Of a stretch of 64,000 bases of DNA, positions 39,506 to 48,840 are shown piece after piece. This DNA is from Thalassospira indica (GTDB taxonomy: Bacteria > Pseudomonadota > Alphaproteobacteria > Rhodospirillales > Thalassospiraceae), in contig NZ_CP031555.1 in NCBI RefSeq assembly GCF_003403095.1, positions 3,412,001-3,476,000 on the forward strand, in the 5' to 3' direction. Made by a program: the position numbers and the translations under genes. The notes beneath the pieces are model-generated. The model was given only the letters and a program-made list of their open reading frames with translations, had not been told where the DNA came from and ran no database searches. How positions within the stretch are numbered: position 1 is the first letter of the stretch; each line of letters starts with the position of its first letter.

Positions 39506-40606
39506 TCAGGACTTCGAGACGACCAGAACCCACGGGGTGATCTCACGCACCGTTGCCTTTTGCGCCCGCGCCATACCGCGCAAGGCCGTTACCGGATCAT
39601 CAAGGCGATAAACGCCTGTAACCGTCTGGGCGGCCAGGACCTCATCGGTGATCAGGATGGTGCCCTTGAAATAGCACCGGAGCTGATCGACAACTTCGGA
39701 TAATGGTTGATCCTGTGCGATCAGTTGGTTCTTGCGCCAGGCGCCGATCTGGCTGGTCGGCGAAGGATGACGGATCACCGTGCCGTCCTGCCCGACCCGG
39801 ACATTCTGCCCGGCTTCAAGAATTTCAAAAACCGCCGGAACATTGGCGGCATTTTCGACCTGAACCCGCCCATGTTCGACGCCAACCATGGAGACCGCAT
39901 TGCCTTCGGAAACATCAAACCCAGTGCCAAGCACCGTGACCATCACCTCATCCGCGCCGACGCGAAACGGCTTTTGCGGGTCCGGGGTGACATCAAAGAA
40001 CGCCTCCCCATCGAGCAATTCGACAAAGCGTGTTGACCCGTCAAAATGCACCGTAATCGCGCTTTCCGGCGCAAGGGTCACCGTGCTGTTATCAGAAAGC
40101 GTGATGGTGCGCATCTCACCGGTCGATGTCACATGATCGGCCTGCATATGGGTGGCGATATCCGGCCCGATGATGGCGGCCACAAGTGATGCAGCCACCG
40201 CCACCCCGCCAAGCCCGATCCCGCGCCAGGACATATTGCCGCGCTTTTGAAACTGGGTTTGCGCCGAGATGACCTTGCCCTCGGCAACAGCCTTTTCGTA
40301 ATCAATATTCAAAAGCGCCGCGACCGCGTCATTCTGTTGGCCGTGGGCACCGCCTTTGTCGCCAGCCTCACGGCGCGCATCAAGGAACGCCTGCCAATCG
40401 GCCGTCCCAGACGGCTTGGCATTTGCCATCAGATCGGCGGTCTTTTGCGTGGCGTTCCAGGCATCAAGATGGGCTGGATCCTCGGCACACCAGTCGGCAA
40501 ACCGTGCTTGCAGTTCCAGGTTTTCCGGATCTTCCTGCAGGCGGATCAACCATTCGGTCGCGGCCTTGCCCGCCTGTTTTTGAACTGGATCGGTTATCTC
40601 TGCCAT
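39506..40606 (-). CDS. FecR-family anti-sigma/sigma-regulator protein
   Basis: 366 residues from the ATG at 40606 directly after AGGGTG; a GTG eight codons up is an alternative. The cytoplasmic DUF4880-like helices are WLIRLQEDPENLELQARFAD and CAEDPAHLDAWNATQKTADL. One membrane span lies at about residues 135-155 (GLGGVAVAASLVAAIIG). The periplasmic FecR domain has MRTITLSDNSTVTLAPESAI, LLDGEAFFDVTPDPQKPFRV and VMVTVLGTGFDVSE. It works with the sigma factor encoded 138 bp upstream and the STN-domain receptor encoded downstream. Confidence 0.92.
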   Translation of the reverse strand: MAEITDPVQKQAGKAATEWLIRLQEDPENLELQARFADWCAEDPAHLDAWNATQKTADLMANAKPSGTADWQAFLDARREAGDKGGAHGQQNDAVAALLNIDYEKAVAEGKVISAQTQFQKRGNMSWRGIGLGGVAVAASLVAAIIGPDIATHMQADHVTSTGEMRTITLSDNSTVTLAPESAITVHFDGSTRFVELLDGEAFFDVTPDPQKPFRVGADEVMVTVLGTGFDVSEGNAVSMVGVEHGRVQVENAANVPAVFEILEAGQNVRVGQDGTVIRHPSPTSQIGAWRKNQLIAQDQPLSEVVDQLRCYFKGTILITDEVLAAQTVTGVYRLDDPVTALRGMARAQKATVREITPWVLVVSKS

Positions 40607-40744
40607 CACCCTATTGCGCCCCCGTTGCACCGCCTGGTGCGATCAGGGCGATATAGCCGATATCACGCAACGCGTCACCATCTGTGCGGGTTATGGCGCA
40701 AATTTCTGCAAGGCCAAACTGTTTGGTTGGGCAATGAATGATCC

Positions 40745-41272
40745 TCATGGCCAGCCACCCAGCCGTTCACGGCAATGATCAATGCCCTCAGATACAAGCT
40801 TATGCGCAAGCGGCACTGAAATATCGAGATAATCGGCAATCTCGCGCAGCTTTGCGCCACCCACTCGATGCATTTCACACGCAATGCGCGTGCGTTCGGG
40901 CAGTTCGGAAAGTGCTTGCATCAAAATCGCGTATTCATCCTTGTACACCGCAACCGTTTCCGGGTCCGGGCTGTCGGATGCGCGCGTTTGCACGGCAACG
41001 TCATAATCAGATGCCGCCGTCAGACTGCTTTCACGGGCAATCTGGCGTTTGCTATCAAGTGCCAGATTGCGCACGATCCGGTACAGATAGCCGGTGGTAT
41101 CATCCAGAAACCGCCCCTTGGTCGCCGCATCAAACCGCAACCATGCTTCCTGCACCAGATCTTCGGCCTGCACGCGGCTGCCGATGATGCTGCTGGCATA
41201 GTTCACAAGTGCGGATCGTTGGCGCATGAACAGCGCCAATGACGTCACATTTGATGTCGCGTTTGAAGCCAA
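40745..41272 (-). CDS. FecI-like ECF sigma factor
   Basis: 175 residues. Region 2 is RSALVNYASSIIGSRVQAED, LVQEAWLRFDAAT. Region 4 is LSELPERTRIACEMHRVGGA, KLREIADYLDISVPLAHKLV. It should direct transcription of the downstream receptor gene. A near-perfect Fur box about 65 bp upstream of its start suggests iron repression. It is first in a three-gene minus-strand cassette, the second such cassette in the window. Confidence 0.9.
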   Translation of the reverse strand: MASNATSNVTSLALFMRQRSALVNYASSIIGSRVQAEDLVQEAWLRFDAATKGRFLDDTTGYLYRIVRNLALDSKRQIARESSLTAASDYDVAVQTRASDSPDPETVAVYKDEYAILMQALSELPERTRIACEMHRVGGAKLREIADYLDISVPLAHKLVSEGIDHCRERLGGWP

Positions 41273-41338
41273 TCAGAATGTCCTTTGCACATGGCGGGCA
41301 AGCCCCGTGCCCGCATGGGATGACACGCTTAGCGCAAA

Positions 41339-41353
41339 TGATACTGATTATCA
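41339..41353 (-). promoter_or_regulatory. Fur box upstream of second FecI-like gene
   Basis: Minus strand TGATAATCAGTATCA matches the 7-1-7 Fur consensus at 13 of 14 positions. Confidence 0.85.
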
Positions 41354-41401
41354 ACTTTGTATTGTGCTCCCTATCCATCGGTCATAGGCACCACATCGAT
41401 C

Positions 41402-41437
41402 AAAAAAAATGCGGCCGCATGACATCGCCCGCATTTT
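41402..41437 (-). terminator. terminator of the HupE-like gene
   Basis: AAAATGCGG / CCGCATTTT arms with a 14-base loop and a T-run on the minus strand, 45 bp past the HupE stop. Confidence 0.75.
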
Positions 41438-41482
41438 CATAAATTTCAGCCATCAGAAACGCGCCCAGCGTATTCTTGCTGC

Positions 41483-42070
41483 TTATGCCGCAAACAATGC
41501 CAGACCGGCTGCCGCGATCACACCGCCGCCGATCCGAACGGCGACAGGTGCAAATTTCTCGGCCGCCTTCTGAGCAGCAAGACCAAGGCCAAGACCAACC
41601 GCATGCAACATGGCCGTCGCAAGCGCAAAGCCAAGACCATATTCAAAACCACTGGCATCAACCGGCATTTCCGTGCCGTGCGCATGACCATGGAAGATCG
41701 CCAGAACCCCAACCAACGCCATCGCAGCGCCCGTTGGCATATGCTTGCCAAGCGCGATAACGGCACCCAGCACGATCACAGAACCCACAATGCCCAGCTC
41801 AACAAACGGCACCGCAACGCCTGCAATTCCCAGGGCACCCCCGACAACCATCATCGCCACAAAAGAAACCGGCAAAAGCCAGAGTGACTTGCCACCTTGC
41901 TGGGAGGCCAGAATACCACCAGCAATCATTGCCAACAAATGATCAAGACCGCCAATAGGATGGCCAAAACCTGACGCAAATCCGGAAACCGAACCGGCCC
42001 CCGTATGGGCCAAGGCAGGCGTCGCGACCAGAATCGAAAGTGCAAATGCGTAAAGCGGTGAATTCCTCAT
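41483..42070 (-). CDS. HupE/UreJ-family nickel/cobalt permease-like protein
   Basis: 195 residues. An N-terminal signal (LYAFALSILVATPALA) is followed by the family motif HPIGGLDHLLAMIAGG (HPxxGxDH), then several hydrophobic spans and a second His group IFHGHAHGTE. HupE/UreJ proteins act in nickel or cobalt entry for hydrogenase or urease. No hydrogenase or urease genes are nearby, so the metal and purpose here are unknown. It is monocistronic, with a terminator downstream. Confidence 0.88.
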   Translation of the reverse strand: MRNSPLYAFALSILVATPALAHTGAGSVSGFASGFGHPIGGLDHLLAMIAGGILASQQGGKSLWLLPVSFVAMMVVGGALGIAGVAVPFVELGIVGSVIVLGAVIALGKHMPTGAAMALVGVLAIFHGHAHGTEMPVDASGFEYGLGFALATAMLHAVGLGLGLAAQKAAEKFAPVAVRIGGGVIAAAGLALFAA

Positions 42071-42231
42071 TTCTATCCCCCTGAATGAAATCGACTAACA
42101 TCGTATGACGTTTTCAATTTTATTCTTACCAACATCATAAAGCAACGACATTAACTTTAGGAAATTCGTTACCTTGCCTTGTTATACAATTGATCATCAG
42201 ACACGAAAAAAACGCCATCGGGGAGCCCGCC

Positions 42232-42618
42232 ATGCAGAAAACCAGCCTTGTCATCCTGTTGACCGGTGTTGTGGCCTTGGGCATGTGGGGCATTAGCGAC
42301 TATATGGCGCACAAGGGCGAGGCCTATGGCGATGTCGAACGCGGCCAATCGATTGCCGAACAGACCTGCCTGCGCTGTCACACCAAATTCGAAGGCGATC
42401 CCCTGCCCGATCCAAACGTGACCACCGCCCCGGCCCTTGCCAGTTTCGGGCAACGCTGGCCGCTGGAAAACCTTGAAGAAGCCCTGGCCGAAGGCATCAC
42501 GGTATCGCATGACAACATGACCATGCCGGAATTTTCCTTTACCTCGCAAAGCATCGCCGATCTGCTGAGCTATATGGAAAGCCTGACGAACGCGGCCAAC
42601 GCAAAGGTTGGCCAATAA
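42232..42618 (+). CDS. small membrane-anchored c-type cytochrome
   Basis: 128 residues from the ATG at 42232 (GGGGAG upstream). An N-terminal hydrophobic stretch at residues 5-21 acts as signal or anchor. The heme motif CLRCH lies at residues 46-50, and a likely axial Met is in HDNMTMPEFSFTSQSIADLL. One heme, cytochrome c class I-like, periplasmic side. It probably passes electrons between membrane complexes, but no partner oxidase or dehydrogenase is near. Confidence 0.85.
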   Translation: MQKTSLVILLTGVVALGMWGISDYMAHKGEAYGDVERGQSIAEQTCLRCHTKFEGDPLPDPNVTTAPALASFGQRWPLENLEEALAEGITVSHDNMTMPEFSFTSQSIADLLSYMESLTNAANAKVGQ

Positions 42619-42869
42619 CAAAGCTGCGATCTTGGCGCCTTGGTCCGGGTCCAACGTCCAGACGCGTTCACATGACCGGCCCGTAATTTGCCACCTGTTT
42701 CCATTGCCGCGATCCCTGGACTGCCGCCATTTGATGCGGCGCTCACGATTATGTGATCGCGCAGAATTGAATCGTGCACGATTTATTATTGCGATGTTTA
42801 ATTTATCAAGGTATCCACATCTCTATCAGCATTACAGCGCTTCGCGATCCGAAGCCGGTACAAGGAGAG

Positions 42870-43676
42870 ATGAAAATGACCAACCTGAAAAAACTGCTCA
42901 CCGCCACCGCATTTGGCCTGGGTCTGTTATCCGCGCCCGTCGGCGCCTTTGCAGATGACAACGCACCGACAAACCGCCCGACCATCGTTCTGATCCATGG
43001 CGCCTTTGCCGCCTCTGACAGTTGGGATGGTGTGACCGACATTCTGCTTGCCGACGGCTATCCGGTCGTCAGTGTTGCCAACCCGCTGCGCAGTGTGTCC
43101 GGTGATGCCGCCTATGCCCGCGCCGTCATTGACAGTATCGATGGTGAAACGGTTCTGGTCGGCCATTCATATGGCGGCATGGTCATCAGCGCTGCCGCCT
43201 CGGGGGCCGCAAATGTCAAATCGCTGGTCTATGTGGCATCCTTTGCCGCCGAACCCGGTGAAACCGTTGCCCAACTTGCCGGCCAGTTCCCCGGCAGCAC
43301 ATTGGGCGAAGCACTGGCAGCACCGGTCGCAATCGGTAACGGGATCAATGATCTTTATATTGATCAGGCAAAATTCGGACAGCAATTTGCTGCTGACGTA
43401 CCGGCGGAAAAGGCCCGCCTGATGGCAGCCGCCCAGCGCCCTGTCACCGACTTTGCGCTCAATGAACCGGCACAGCAGGCCGCATGGAAGGATCTGCCGT
43501 CCTATCACATCTTTGGCACTGCCGATAAAAACATCCCGCCAGCAGCCATGACCTTTATGGCAGAACGGGCAGATGCACGTAAAACAGTTGTGGTTAATGA
43601 TGCCTCGCACGTTGTCATGGTATCCCATCCGCAGGCAGTCGCCGACCTGATCATTGAGGCCGCCCACCCGGAGTAA
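42870..43676 (+). CDS. exported alpha/beta hydrolase
   Basis: 268 residues from the ATG at 42870, with AAGGAGAG directly upstream. The signal peptide is LLTATAFGLGLLSAPVGAFA. The alpha/beta-hydrolase core has IVLIHGAFAASDSWDGVTDI, the nucleophile elbow VLVGHSYGGMVISAAA (GHSYG), and a late catalytic His in VNDASHVVMVSHPQAVADLI. Its periplasmic location is suggested by the signal. Substrate class (ester, epoxide or halide) cannot be read. A second ATG at 42876 is possible. Confidence 0.88.
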   Translation: MKMTNLKKLLTATAFGLGLLSAPVGAFADDNAPTNRPTIVLIHGAFAASDSWDGVTDILLADGYPVVSVANPLRSVSGDAAYARAVIDSIDGETVLVGHSYGGMVISAAASGAANVKSLVYVASFAAEPGETVAQLAGQFPGSTLGEALAAPVAIGNGINDLYIDQAKFGQQFAADVPAEKARLMAAAQRPVTDFALNEPAQQAAWKDLPSYHIFGTADKNIPPAAMTFMAERADARKTVVVNDASHVVMVSHPQAVADLIIEAAHPE

Positions 43677-43732
43677 TCCGGGAATATAGACCATCACGGT
43701 CGACAGACACCCAAACCAGATCCGGAATCAGC

Positions 43733-43757
43733 GGGCGGGGAGCAAAACTCCCCGCCC
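43733..43757. other. GC hairpin between convergent genes
   Basis: GGGCGGGGAG / CTCCCCGCCC with a five-base loop; only a short TTG follows. Weak terminator candidate. Confidence 0.5.
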
Positions 43758-43794
43758 TTGATCATTCATAGCCGGATAAACACCGCACAATCGG

Positions 43795-44559
43795 TTATCC
43801 GTGACTGTGATTGACCAGTCTGGCAAAGGCGCCGCGCCAGGCCGGGTCCGGCGCGATGCCAAAGATGTCTTTGAGCGTCTGCGGAATATCGCCAACGCTG
43901 AGCGTGTGTTGCTCTTCCTCACCGGTGACCAGCCGGATGGTCAGGCGGTTGTTCAGCAACGTAAAGCGCGCAAACGGGGCAGATCTGGCGACCATCAGGG
44001 TCTTGCAAAACCCGCTTTCGGGGTGATCGGATGCGTACCAGTTCATGACCTCGTAATCGATATCCGAAACAGGTGCGATATCGATCTCATGTACCGCCTT
44101 CCACACACCATCACGTTCCAGTTCAACCCGATAGCTGTGCGCGCCCTTGGTCACGCGGTATGTGTCATGCGGGGTTGCTTGTGGCGTTTCGATATCAAGC
44201 AATAACGGCCCGGTTGGCACACAGCCGCCCAACCCAACATCGGCCAGCCATGCTTCGCCATCAATCATCACCCGGTTGGCCATGTGGCAGCGCGGACGGG
44301 GCAAATCATTCGGGCCATAGCCCCATAAAACCCGCCCGGCCAGACCTTCGACGTCAAAGCCAAGGCTGCGCAACACCCGGCGAAACAGGCCGTTTTGCTC
44401 AAAACAATAGCCACCCCGCCCGTCATGGATCAGCTTCTGATCGACGCGCTCCGGATCGATGCTGATCGGGGCGGCCCAACTGGCATTGATCCGGCTTTGC
44501 AAAACGTTATGGTCTGTTGCGACCGGGGCGTTATGGGTGACGGGCTGGTGGCTATTCAT
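43795..44559 (-). CDS. arylamine N-acetyltransferase, N-terminally short
   Basis: 254 residues from the ATG at 44559 (GGAG seven bases upstream). The NAT catalytic triad is intact: Cys52 in GRGGYCFEQNG, His92 in RCHMANRV and Asp107 in AWLADVGLGG. Family members usually have the Cys near residue 69, so about 17 residues of the N-terminal helix are missing. The conserved IPFENLD-type segment before the Cys is replaced by INASWAAPISID. The frame is open 17 codons further up, but those residues (DDEKTSSKEWSLV) do not restore the family N-terminus. Acetyl-CoA-dependent N-acetylation of an aromatic amine or hydrazine is known for the family; activity here is uncertain. Confidence 0.82.
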   Translation of the reverse strand: MNSHQPVTHNAPVATDHNVLQSRINASWAAPISIDPERVDQKLIHDGRGGYCFEQNGLFRRVLRSLGFDVEGLAGRVLWGYGPNDLPRPRCHMANRVMIDGEAWLADVGLGGCVPTGPLLLDIETPQATPHDTYRVTKGAHSYRVELERDGVWKAVHEIDIAPVSDIDYEVMNWYASDHPESGFCKTLMVARSAPFARFTLLNNRLTIRLVTGEEEQHTLSVGDIPQTLKDIFGIAPDPAWRGAFARLVNHSHG

Positions 44560-44956
44560 CACAAGGCTCCATTCCTTTGACGATGTCTTTTCATCATCGT
44601 TTGATCTCATGAAGCAGGACGATAAAACCTCAACCTATGTTACGGTCAAACGCAAAAAATCGAAAAATTTTAAATCGAATAATCTGCGAATAATATCGAC
44701 AATCACGGCCACACTCACAGCATTCACCCCATGTTCACGGCCCATTCAAGCAACAATTCACCTTTTACACGCACGATATAGAGCTTTTGCGCGACAGATT
44801 GCGTCCCCCTGTGATATTTGAGACTCTTGAAACGTTAAAACAGATGGTCGCCATGCATCAAAACAAGATCGCATCAAAAGGCCGACCTTTGGAAACGTCG
44901 CTTTATCCACCCAAGACGGATCGCGAAGGGTCCGCTTGCCAGACAGGAAAGTTACG
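44560..44956. promoter_or_regulatory. divergent region, no gene recognised
   Basis: About 400 bp between divergent genes, A+T-rich at 44640-44705. Short open frames on both strands have no family features. It presumably holds both promoters. AGGAAAG just before 44957 is the ribosome site of the transaminase gene. Confidence 0.5.
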
Positions 44957-45811
44957 ATGCGCACTGTTTATGTGAACGGCGAGTTTTTGCCCGAAACCGA
45001 AGCAAAGATTTCGATTTTTGACCGATCCTTCCTGTTCGCCGACGGCGTGTATGAAGTGACCTCGGTCCTTGATGGCAAGCTGATTGACTTCATGGGTCAC
45101 ATGAAGCGTCTCGAACGCTCGCTTGCCGAGCTCAAATTCCAGTTCAAGCCCGATATCGATCAGCTTCTTGAAGCCCACCGCGAACTGGTGAAGCTCAATG
45201 ACATCACCGAAGGCCTGATCTACCTTCAGGTTTCACGTGGTTCGGCCGGTGATCGTGATTTCGCGATCGACCCGCAAACGCCGCCGACCATCGTGATGTT
45301 CACCCAAAGCAAATCGCTGATCAAATCAGCCCTTGCCGAACGCGGCCAGAAGATCGTGACCTTCCCCGACATCCGCTGGCGCCGGTCTGACATCAAGACC
45401 ACCCAGCTGCTTTATGCATCGCTTCTCAAGACCGATGCGGCGGCCAAGGGCAAGGACGATGCCTGGATGGTGCTGGATGGCTATGTCACCGAAGGGTCAA
45501 GCAACAACGCCTATATCGTCACCAAGGACGGCACCATCGTTACGCGTGAACTGTCGACCGACATCCTGCACGGCATCACCCGTGCCGCGGTCCTGAAATG
45601 CGCCGAGGAGCTTCAGCTCAAGGTCGAAGAACGCCACTTCACCGTGGAAGAAGCCCAGAATGCGGCTGAAGCGTTCTCAACCTCGGCCTCGGCCTTTGTC
45701 TGCCCGGTTGTCGAAATTGATGACAAGCCGATTGGCGATGGTGTTCCCGGCCCGGTCGCCAAGCGCCTGCGCGAGATTTATATCGACGCCAACCGCAAGA
45801 TGGCGATCTGA
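44957..45811 (+). CDS. D-amino-acid transaminase (D-alanine aminotransferase), PLP class IV
   Basis: 284 residues from the ATG at 44957 with AGGAAAG upstream; a further 5' Met at 44936 is not used. The PLP lysine is K147 in RSDIKTTQLLYASL, and E179 in VTEGSSNNAY binds the ring nitrogen. The N-terminus VYVNGEFLPETEAKISIFDR with FLFADGVYEV is that of D-amino-acid rather than branched-chain transaminases. It makes D-glutamate or D-alanine for peptidoglycan, or uses D-amino acids. A strong terminator follows. Confidence 0.9.
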   Translation: MRTVYVNGEFLPETEAKISIFDRSFLFADGVYEVTSVLDGKLIDFMGHMKRLERSLAELKFQFKPDIDQLLEAHRELVKLNDITEGLIYLQVSRGSAGDRDFAIDPQTPPTIVMFTQSKSLIKSALAERGQKIVTFPDIRWRRSDIKTTQLLYASLLKTDAAAKGKDDAWMVLDGYVTEGSSNNAYIVTKDGTIVTRELSTDILHGITRAAVLKCAEELQLKVEERHFTVEEAQNAAEAFSTSASAFVCPVVEIDDKPIGDGVPGPVAKRLREIYIDANRKMAI

Positions 45812-45863
45812 TCGGCTGCCAATACATCCATATGATCGTCTCCTCAAAGCCGATCAAACTGCG

Positions 45864-45893
45864 AAACGCCGCCCACTTTCGGGCGGCGTTTTT
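45864..45893 (+). terminator. terminator of the transaminase gene
   Basis: AAACGCCGCCC / GGGCGGCGTTT with a six-base loop and TTTTT. Confidence 0.88.
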
Positions 45894-45919
45894 GCGTTGG
45901 GTATCTGCGAAAAAAGATC

Positions 45920-46768
45920 CTACATTGCGGCAAGTTCTTCCTCGGTAAAATCGGCGGAGATGGTGATGTCTTTTCCGGCCTCAAGCGCTGCAAGCCTTTC
46001 GGTCAGTGCGGCATGAACGCCGTCATAGGCATCTGACCCCAGCAACAAACGAAATGGCATTTTCGGTGCATCTGCCGCCGCAATCATCGCATTTGTCATG
46101 CGATCCGGATCACCCTTGATCACCCAGCCACCGCCAAAGGCGGCTTCCTTGAGGTCATGGGCCGGGGTGCCGTCATAATCACTGATCGGATCTGGCTGGA
46201 TGATGGAGCCGATAAACGCGGTGCGCGACGGACCGGGTTCGACCAGCATGAATTCAATTTCAAATGGCGCGACTTCCTTGGCCAGCGATTCAACAAAGCC
46301 CTCAATGCCCCATTTGGTCGCGTGATACAGGCTAAAGCCCGGATAGGCGATCTGACCGCCTTCGGACGATACCTGAATGACACGACCCGATCCTTGCGCG
46401 CGCAGGTGTGGCAAGGCAGCCTTGATCACAACAATTGATCCCAGAAGGTTGGTATCAATAATCTGGCGCATCTGATCAATGCTGGTTTCTTCGGCCGCCC
46501 CCAGGATGCCAAAGCCGGCATTGCTGACGATGAAATCAATCCGTCCGCAATCGGCAAAGGCCTTGTCAACAGTCCTCTGCACCGCATCTGGTTCGCTTAC
46601 ATCAAGATAAGCGACACTGAGCCGTTCGCCATATTGCGCGACCAGATCGTCAAGCGACCCTGTGCGTCGCACGGTTGCGATCACGCGATCACCGCGCGCC
46701 AATACCTTTTCCGTAAGCCCGCGACCAAACCCGGACGATGCACCGGTAATCAACCATGTCTTGTCCAT
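45920..46768 (-). CDS. short-chain dehydrogenase/reductase
   Basis: 282 residues from the ATG at 46768 (AAGGAAC upstream). SDR features are the cofactor loop TGASSGFGRG, NAGFGILG, and the catalytic Ser/Tyr/Lys in QVSSEGGQIAYPGFSLYHAT followed by KWG. It reduces or oxidises a small carbonyl or hydroxyl compound using NAD(P). It is divergent from a LysR gene with 97 bp between, so the LysR product probably controls it. Substrate unknown. Confidence 0.9.
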   Translation of the reverse strand: MDKTWLITGASSGFGRGLTEKVLARGDRVIATVRRTGSLDDLVAQYGERLSVAYLDVSEPDAVQRTVDKAFADCGRIDFIVSNAGFGILGAAEETSIDQMRQIIDTNLLGSIVVIKAALPHLRAQGSGRVIQVSSEGGQIAYPGFSLYHATKWGIEGFVESLAKEVAPFEIEFMLVEPGPSRTAFIGSIIQPDPISDYDGTPAHDLKEAAFGGGWVIKGDPDRMTNAMIAAADAPKMPFRLLLGSDAYDGVHAALTERLAALEAGKDITISADFTEEELAAM

Positions 46769-46865
46769 GTCAGTTCCTTTCTGTCTTGCTCTGAACATGG
46801 GGGGGACTATAGAAACCAATGATTGATGCAATAATCCCGCTTAATTCGGATGGGTTAGTGAAAAT

Positions 46866-47804
46866 ATGCCAGTAATCAGCCAGCCGACCTTAAACGACAT
46901 GCGGTTTTTCATCGCCGTTGCCGACCATCGCAGTTTCCGGAAGGCCGCCGATGCGCTGGGCGTTGCGCCCTCCACGCTCAGCCACGCACTGCGCAACATG
47001 GAAAGCAACCTTGATATCCGTCTGCTTCACCGCACCACGCGCAGTGTGTCCCTGACCGAGGCGGGCGAACAGCTTTTGGACCGGTTGCGCCCGGCACTAC
47101 TCACCCTTGAAGAAGCCATGGGCACGGTCGAAAGCTTTCGCACCGGCGGGACGTCTGGCACGGTGCGCATCAACACATCCGATGGGGCCGCGCGCCTTTT
47201 GACCGGTCATGTTGTGCCGGAAATGCGCAAACGATATCCGGATGTGGCGATTGATCTGGTGACCGAGGGACGGCTTGTCGATATCGTCGCAGGTGGTTTT
47301 GATGCCGGGGCACGGCTGGGCGAAGCCGTGCCACTTGATATGGTGGCGGTGCGCTTTGGCCCGCCATTTCGCTTTGTCGCGGTTGCGTCACCGGATTATT
47401 TCAAAACCCGCCCCCGCCCCATCGTGCCCGATGATTTGCACAGCCATGATTGCATCCGCCATCGCTTTCCCAGCGGCAAGATCTATCACTGGGATTTTGA
47501 AAAGCAGGGACAGGAAATCTCGATTGATGTGTCCGGCCCGCTGACGCTCGATCGTCATGATCTGATGGTCGATGTCGCCCGACAGGGGCTTGGCATTGCC
47601 TACGTTTCAGAGATTTATGCCGCGCGTGCCATCGCCAATGGTGATCTTGTCACTGTGCTCGATGACTGGTTACCCGAAATTCCGGGGCTTTTCCTGTATT
47701 ACCCGGATCACCGGCGGGTTCCCCCACCCTTACGCGCCTTTATCGATGTGATGAAATCGCTCGACCCTGCGTTGCGAACCGGATATCTGGAAAGGGATAT
47801 CTGA
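46866..47804 (+). CDS. LysR-family transcriptional regulator
   Basis: 312 residues. The N-terminal winged HTH is NDMRFFIAVADHRSFRKAAD, ALGVAPSTLSHALRNMESNL, and the substrate domain follows with GTVRINTSDGAARL. The 97 bp shared with the divergent SDR gene is the usual arrangement for a LysR regulator and its target. An EamA exporter gene follows 46 bp later on the same strand. Confidence 0.93.
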   Translation: MPVISQPTLNDMRFFIAVADHRSFRKAADALGVAPSTLSHALRNMESNLDIRLLHRTTRSVSLTEAGEQLLDRLRPALLTLEEAMGTVESFRTGGTSGTVRINTSDGAARLLTGHVVPEMRKRYPDVAIDLVTEGRLVDIVAGGFDAGARLGEAVPLDMVAVRFGPPFRFVAVASPDYFKTRPRPIVPDDLHSHDCIRHRFPSGKIYHWDFEKQGQEISIDVSGPLTLDRHDLMVDVARQGLGIAYVSEIYAARAIANGDLVTVLDDWLPEIPGLFLYYPDHRRVPPPLRAFIDVMKSLDPALRTGYLERDI

Positions 47805-47850
47805 TTTTGAAAAATGATAAAAACCGGATCAAAACGCGGGGACAGGGGCG

Positions 47851-48732
47851 ATGACGTCCAGCAACACTTCACGCCAGAACAACCTTGCCGGCATCATGAC
47901 GATGTGTGGCGGGGTGGCAGCGCTGTGTATCAATGATGCGCTGGCCAAAAGCCTGATGGATCATTATTCCCCGATCCAGATCATCTTCCTGCGCAACATC
48001 ATCGCCCTGCCCTTTGCCTTTTTGGTGGCGCTCAAAATGGGCGGTTCTCGCAGTTTGCGGTCAAGCCGGGTTCACGTGCATTTCATGCGTGGTGTCGTCT
48101 GGATTGCCGCCACCGTGATGTTCTTTACCAGCATCCATCACCTTGGTCTGGCCGAGGCCACTGCACTCGCCTTTGTCGCCCCCCTGTTTATTACCGCCCT
48201 GTCGGCCATTTTCATTGCCCGCGTCGGGTGGCGGCGCTGGCTTGCGGTCAGTGTTGGTTTTGTTGGGGTATTGGTGATTGTCCGGCCGGGTGCGGCAACG
48301 TTTGAGCTAATTTCGCTTCTGCCCGTGGCAACCGCGTTCACCTATGCGCTTCTGATGCTAAGTGCGCGCTTTGTTGACGCGCGTGAAAGCATGTGGACGT
48401 TGTTGCTTTATCTCAGCCTGACCAGCGCGATCCTGACGAGCATTCCGGTGATGTTTGTCTGGAGCCCGGTACGCGCGGAAGACATCTGGCTGTTTCTGGC
48501 AATTGCGTTTTTCGGCACCTCGGGCATCACCATGATCACCCAGGCCTTCCGCTTCGCCGAGGCCCCGACTGTCGCGCCCTTTGACTACACAGCCCTCATC
48601 TGGGCCACAGCGCTGGGTTGGCTGTTCTGGGGTGAAACGCCCGATATGCTGACCTTTGTCGGCGCAGCCATCATTACCGCCAGCGGCCTGTTCGTCATCT
48701 TCCGTGAAAGCAAGGTGGCGGCAGAAAGCTAA
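47851..48732 (+). CDS. EamA/DMT-family transporter
   Basis: 293 residues with ten hydrophobic spans in two repeats. The first repeat has ALCINDALAKSLMDHYSPIQ, IIFLRNIIALPFAFLVALKM and AEATALAFVAPLFITALSAI; the second has FAEAPTVAPFDYTALIWATA and LGWLFWGETPDM. DMT exporters move small metabolites across the inner membrane. It is 46 bp after the LysR gene and may be co-transcribed. Substrate unknown. Confidence 0.92.
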   Translation: MTSSNTSRQNNLAGIMTMCGGVAALCINDALAKSLMDHYSPIQIIFLRNIIALPFAFLVALKMGGSRSLRSSRVHVHFMRGVVWIAATVMFFTSIHHLGLAEATALAFVAPLFITALSAIFIARVGWRRWLAVSVGFVGVLVIVRPGAATFELISLLPVATAFTYALLMLSARFVDARESMWTLLLYLSLTSAILTSIPVMFVWSPVRAEDIWLFLAIAFFGTSGITMITQAFRFAEAPTVAPFDYTALIWATALGWLFWGETPDMLTFVGAAIITASGLFVIFRESKVAAES

Positions 48733-48840
48733 GAATCAACTCGAATACTGCGCGCATTTCTTGACCAATTGCACGCAAAGATAGATTTTGATATTCAAGA
48801 CTTTGCTGCCATTTGGTTTTAAATTAAGCGGGCACCAGCG

